Below, piece after piece: positions 47,340 to 52,485 of a stretch of 52,485 nucleotides of DNA. Source of the DNA: Rodentolepis nana (lineage: Eukaryota; Platyhelminthes; Cestoda; Cyclophyllidea; Hymenolepididae); contig UZAE01012060.1 in assembly GCA_900617975.1 (NCBI GenBank), positions 18,247-70,731 on the forward strand. The letters are read 5' to 3'. A program made the translations under genes and the position numbers. The notes beneath the pieces are model-generated. The model saw only the letters and a program-made list of their open reading frames with translations, was not told the origin of the DNA and did not search any database. Each line of letters opens with the position of its first letter. Within the stretch, counting starts at the first letter, position 1.

Positions 47340-50130
47340 ATGAGAGTACAGACTTCACGAAATTTGGATGAGAGTTGAAGGTCAGGCTAAAAATTTCAAC
47401 TTAATTAACCACCCACATAAAAACCAGTTAAAACTATTTTTTATTTGTTATTTAAATTCTTAAGATGTTGATATCTCGAAAAAACACTTGGATAAAGTGG
47501 AGTTATTTAAAGGAATTGGTGTTCGACTACATTTCATACTGCCATAAAATAAAATGTGTCAGTTTTATCATCGTATTTCCGATGTCCTGATTACTTACCT
47601 TTGTACTTCTTACTGAATTGATATTTTGAATGAAAGATACACATATATTTCTCCAACACAATCTTCCTACGTACTTAAAGAGGATAAGTTTAACTATTTA
47701 CAACCAATTAACTATTATAAGCCCAAGTTTGAAACCGATTTCGTGGGTATACCGTAATGAATGTAATAAGCACTGTGATATGTATTTCTAAAATGTTGCG
47801 ATTATATGAATAGTACACTTTCACCAATCAAATTGCAAGACGCTTCCCATTTTTGCTCGCATATTTGCACCTGATGCGCATATATAGTTTGGGCTTTTGA
47901 AAATCAGTGCCAGATTTTTATTTAGTTACTTGATTGTCAGTTTTTGAATATCCGCAATGGACATAGTTCAATATGCACCGTGTTCGGGATAAGTTTGATA
48001 TTCCCACCCAGGAAAAGGGCGAAACGTTTAACAATTACATATAAAGTTTAATGACAAAAACTCCAGTAGTCCATGCAATTACATTACATTAAAGTGTCTT
48101 AAGTAAAATCTGCCATTAGCGAATAGTACAGACTCAATCTGTCCAAGGCTTGAGATAAATTTTATTTTTCGTTTTCCGTTGGACGTTCTCTGTCTATTAT
48201 ATATGCCCTTGAGAAAACTTGTTAGGACGATTAGTTTTTTTTGACAGAGATTAGATATTTAATGGTTGTAAGGAAAAGGTCAAAAGCGGAGGACTTTGGA
48301 GGCTGAACTTTTTATTATGGTATTGAATGGTTGCCGAGTGTTGCTGTTGCAACAGGTTTGTTCCATAATTGGCCAACCCTCGTTCGTTATCCAATGTCAA
48401 AATTTACAGTTGACAGTAATTCCATTCAAGCACTTGATTAAACCCAATGCCATCCATAAGCGAATGTGTTGGGGAGAAGGAAAATAATTAGTTAGAAAAA
48501 TTTGGTGCACGAGGAGGGCAATTTTTTGGATCGCATTCATGCTAAATAGCTATTTTCGATTTTGTACTTTTGATCTTGATAAATTTTTTCTTATTTAAAA
48601 AACAACAGATCTTTTACTTCATTTTGCTCAAAATTTTTCTTTTATTTTGCTGCGCCATTTTCGGTGAACTCTGCGAATCTTGAATGTGTGAGTGTTAACG
48701 AAGATCTTTATCGAGTGTATACTTCCTGGTAAAAACCAAGATTTATTATCATTTGTAGAGATGAAACAGCATTTGTGATCCAAGTTGTCTCCATCGGCTT
48801 TCTCTGTAGTACATTTTTGAAGGATCACAAACAGAATAACTATTTCTGCTTTCTTCTGGTCACATCACACTCCTTTTTTTTCATCGTAATGTTCCAGTTC
48901 ACGAAGCATTCTTTCCATACCGTTGTTGGAACATTGAGCAGTGTTTATTACCTTATTATTTCTATGGCCTTCGTCAATCATCATGATACAAGTTATTTCG
49001 TTTCAGGATTCTGCTTGGCTTCCGTCATTTGTTATCGTTGCCAACACGAGTATAAATGAAGAAGGGTTTTAATTTCGAAGAAAGTTTAGTGAACATGGAT
49101 CCCTTTAAAAACAATCGGAAAAGTGGCCAAATACAGTTCCTTAAAATTTATCCTGAACATCGTGCATCAAAAAATATTAATGATTTAATGCATTGACAAA
49201 AAATCCATTTATAAGATTAAAATTCAAAAAAATTATTATGATGACTCTATTAGAGTAAAAATGTAATTACTTAAAATAAACGGTTAAAATTGGGTGGGTT
49301 ATAAATACATCAAAAATTGATTTGGTTGTTTTGAACTGAAATTTCCAAACCCATGGTGATTTATTTAAAATACGCTCAATTAGGCCTCATCCAATTTCGC
49401 TGCTCCACTAAGCGTGCGGTGGCTTCATTCTATTTACTTCTACTTTGATGAGGAATTAAAATTGACTTTTAGAGAGTGGCTTCTCTGTTGCAGTTAAGTA
49501 ATGAGGAGGGGATAAGATTTTAGAAATTACAAGAATATATATGCGCAATGATATACACAGGTTCATTCTCAATAAGTAACCCTTTTATTTATAAATCAAG
49601 CATATTACAAATAATAAATCAATGGAGACTCTATATCAATATTAAATGAATTACAAACACATGACATTTCGGATATTTCTCATAATAGGCACAGTTAAAC
49701 AACGTCGAACTAAACAAATAGACCCAATGATAACGTCGAATTATCTAAATAATTTCATTTAGCGGATCTGCAAAGATATATGAAAATATCCATGTATATA
49801 TCAATCGATAATTTAGAATGCAAGTTTAGTGTAATTATGCTCACAAAAAAGTATTTATTATATATATATTTTTTAAACTTAAATGGTGGGAATTTTCAGT
49901 CAACGTAGCCGTATTTTGCAAATACATTTCAAGCGGGTCGAAATAGCTGTTTATTTAACCTTGATTGACGACAAGGCGATTTAAGCTTGTAATTCATTTG
50001 CTTTAACTCACTTATTCAGTCGTAAATGCGTTTCTATTGGTTAAATGACTGCATGACTATTTTGTGAATACTTTGGAGTAAACATAGGTATTTTATACGC
50101 TTCCCTAAGACATAACGTCATTTGTATAAA
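47340..50130. other. Divergent intergenic region between MIOS and the zinc-finger gene
   Basis: About 2.8 kb, AT-rich, between two divergent start codons. A hydrophobic 94-codon ORF (48775-49059) and a 63-codon ORF (48296-48487) have no recognisable domain or splice context, so I do not call them. Both promoters should lie here, but I see no specific element. Confidence 0.5.
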
Positions 50131-52485
50131 ATGGACGAAATAAATCAGCAGGTTAATTTAATTACAACAAAAGCAATTTTGTAGATTGAGTCTATTATGT
50201 CGAAAGTTGCTAGCTTGCCAGCAACTGAACGGCAGGTGCTTTTGAATAAAATTAAGAAATCTGTTGACCAAACCGAGGCTATTTGTTCGGAGAGTTCATG
50301 TAATGGTGAAGAAAGCAATCAACCAAAAATTATTCAGGTAAACGTTCTTTATGAAGTTTCATTCAATTACCTTCTTCAGTCAACCACGGACACACCCCCT
50401 ATTAGAACGTCTCAAAGAAAGCTTCCTTTGAACTCGCAACGGCGGCGTCCGATTACTTCAAATAACATTCCCACCAAACCCCTATTGGCCCTTGCTTGTC
50501 CCGTCTGTGAACTCAAATTCTCTAATTGGACAATCTTCTCCAACCATCTCCACACTGGACATTCCCAATCAACCATTTCTTCCGTTTGTCGTCGTTGTCA
50601 TGGCATTTTTCGGAATCACGCTCTCCTTTTAGCTCATGAGTGTTTCAAGTGGGGCCGTAACAATCTCCCCTGTTCCACTGTTTATTCCTCTATCGAGGAT
50701 TCCCCTATTCTCAAAGACTTCGGATTTCCTTCTGAGGGTATTTATTTTGAAAGGCGCTGTGGCCTTTGTCTCACATCAGACGTGGTTTATTCAAACTTCG
50801 AACAATATGAGAGGTAAGTTCAGCCTAAGTTACATTATTTTTGTTCCATCAGTTAAATTAGCTAATCTTGTTGACCCATTAACTACTTGTACTTTTGCTT
50901 GACTCTGATTGGTATCTGTATTGCGGAGTACGCAATCCCAACGCGATTGTACTGTGCACCCGAATATTCTGTAGGGTACGATCGTGCGTGCAGGGGACTT
51001 CTAAGCTAATCAGCTATTAAGTCATGTTAAATATATTAACTTATGAGTCATGTTTGCTGTGAGTATGATTTCAATAAACTCTATACTCACTATATATCTA
51101 GGCTTATTCCTGTGGCAATTCGCTACAATTTTCACAAATATCTTGTTGTCTACTAAATCGATAAACATGACTCATCTTGTTGGGAGATATTTATTAGAAA
51201 TGCGTTGTGTAAAATTAAAATCGAATTTTGTCGACGATAGAGTTGCCAATCATTGCTTAGGTAGTGGCCTCTGAGAGATTTTTTCCCCAGTTCCTTATTC
51301 TATGCATTGTCAAATATACCAAGCCATTTCATGTGATTTCGATTTAGCGTTATGATTTAAACAATTTTTAACTGCACTTGAAAGTCATCTTAACAGCATC
51401 TAGTTTTATGCCTTGCTTCTCTGACGAAGATCTTTTACTTATTCAAAGCTGAGAGGTAAAATTCCACTACCGTTTTGACAATGTTTCAATTGGAGAGTGG
51501 ACAATGACTTCGCATATGTGATCTAAAAGGTTAGACTCCATCTGAATCGCCACATCAGTCTTTTAGCTCTTAGTACAAGTATCTCCTGGTAAATGGAGAA
51601 ACATATAGGGTTTAAACGTTCATATTTAGTAGAAATTATTAAATCTCAAAGAACATGCAAAGTTGTGTTGTTTCAGAGTCAACATTTTGTTGTTTTTAAA
51701 GTTCTTTAAACCCCATCCGCTTAAAGGGCAAACAATTAGGCTGACCAAGCTTTCACTTTACAAAATATGACATCGAAAATAAACAATTTTATTCGAAGAG
51801 ACAGGGAAAACGTAGTTGGTCACTTCTTTTGCCTACCCACTAGTGAAGATACCCCAGATTTATTTATATAAATGGCAGGCGTTTTGATAATTATCATTAG
51901 CTCTTTAGTTGACTTCAGGCTTCTCAGAGGGGAAGGAACATCAAAACGAAAAAAAGTCGAGAGGGGGGGGGGAACAGAAGAGTGTTTCAAAGATGTAAAA
52001 GAGAAAGGCAAAAAGGTAGAGAAAGGGTGAGGTGAGTACTGAGGAAGTAGTCGAATATGGCATACAGTGGGGTGATGGTAGTTTGAAGTCAGAAGTCAAC
52101 TCTCGGTTAACAGACTTTTTTGCCGTATGAGTATACATTGCCAGGGTGCACCACGTGGAGGTAAGTCTATCACACCCCAAGATACCCTAGATAGTTTGGC
52201 ATTGTGGTTCTCGTTTGCAGGTTCTGTCTCACTTACTACATTAATAAATAAGCTTAATGTATTAATATTTTGTTTGTTGGTTTAGACATAAATATGAAGA
52301 GCATGCGGAGTCCGGATCGAGGGCACCCATTTGTGATATCCAGCGGCCACATAATAAAAGCTTTCAAGTTAGTGCTATTTTATATTGGCTACTTTTAAAT
52401 AGTAAGTAGTTAATGTGTGTGATTACTAACTCCCGCATTTTCGCAATTTATTGGTAGGCCCCAGCCAGTGCCTTATTGCCCGCAA
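50131..52485 (+). CDS. C2H2-type zinc-finger protein, 5' part (runs off the window)
   Basis: Exons 50131-50151, 50185-50337, 50380-50813, 52286-52367 and 52458 to the window edge join in consistent phase and start MDEINQQIESIMSKVASLP. I cannot name the family. Finger 1 is CPVC (residues 98-101), then 12 residues, then H-x4-H (114, 119), a good C2H2. Segment 2 has CRRC (128-131), then 12 residues, then HEC, a possible C2HC form. Segment 3 has CGLC (185-188), then 15 residues and H-x4-H (204, 209), spaced wider than usual. Its codon R203 is split by the 1.47-kb intron that contains a SINE copy. Introns 1 and 2 are only 33 and 42 nt, and intron 2 is free of in-frame stops. A role in nucleic-acid binding is inferred from the fingers only. 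Confidence 0.65.
51860..52178 (-). mobile_element. SINE-like repeat, copy G, in a zinc-finger-gene intron
   Basis: Full-length copy antisense to its host gene. The A-rich tail side is at 51860-51871, AAATGGCAGGCG follows, and the head ends with ACCACGTGGAGGTAAGTC and CACACCCC. Flanks AAGATACCCCAGAT (51846-51859) and AAGATACCCTAGAT (52179-52192) form a 14-bp target-site duplication with one difference. In gene sense the copy provides GAG|GTAAGT at 52158-52166, a near-perfect 5' splice site. Confidence 0.88.

Noticed and set aside
48775..49059. Hydrophobic 94-codon ORF as a small membrane protein
   Set aside because: T-rich sequence gives hydrophobic translations by chance. No promoter, splice or conservation evidence is visible.

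Overview
The window looks like nuclear DNA from a flatworm (Platyhelminthes), most likely a parasitic species and possibly a tapeworm. It is AT-rich. Its multi-exon genes encode conserved animal proteins. Several genes have very small introns (32-43 nt) near the 5' end and larger ones downstream, a pattern known from schistosomes and relatives. The species cannot be named from this sequence. I rebuilt the gene models by hand from reading frames, splice-site consensus, phase bookkeeping and remembered family conservation. No search was run.

Layout. 1-15 kb is gene-poor: AT-rich DNA with four copies of a short dispersed repeat, one orphan exon-like ORF that could encode TM1-TM2 of a rhodopsin-type receptor, and a weak set of exon-like pieces on the minus strand near 10 kb. 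15-25 kb holds three compact genes: a CCDC66-like coiled-coil gene (+), UXT (-, tail to tail with it) and a PPP1R35-like gene (+, head to head with UXT). 25-30.2 kb holds ATG13 (-) and, 163 bp upstream of it on the same strand, PGAP2 (-). 30-35.7 kb is mostly intergenic, with one possible 64-aa gene and another repeat copy. 35.7-47.3 kb is a 24-exon MIOS gene (-) with large low-complexity insertions. 47.3-50.1 kb is intergenic. From 50.1 kb a C2H2 zinc-finger gene (+) runs off the end of the window.

Functional themes. CCDC66, UXT and PPP1R35 homologues have all been linked to centrosomes, centrioles or cilia. MIOS (GATOR2, upstream of mTORC1) and ATG13 (autophagy initiation, an mTORC1 target) sit in the same nutrient-sensing pathway. 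PGAP2 acts in GPI-anchor lipid remodelling. I treat these groupings as observations, not as proof of co-regulation.

The most novel-looking element is a SINE-like repeat of about 305-335 bp, present seven times. Six copies have recognisable 13-17 bp target-site duplications, and all have an A-rich or ATAA-type tail. The conserved 5' head can fold with an 8-bp closing stem. It carries ACTTACCT, which matches the U1 snRNA 5' end and in antisense reads as a strong splice donor.
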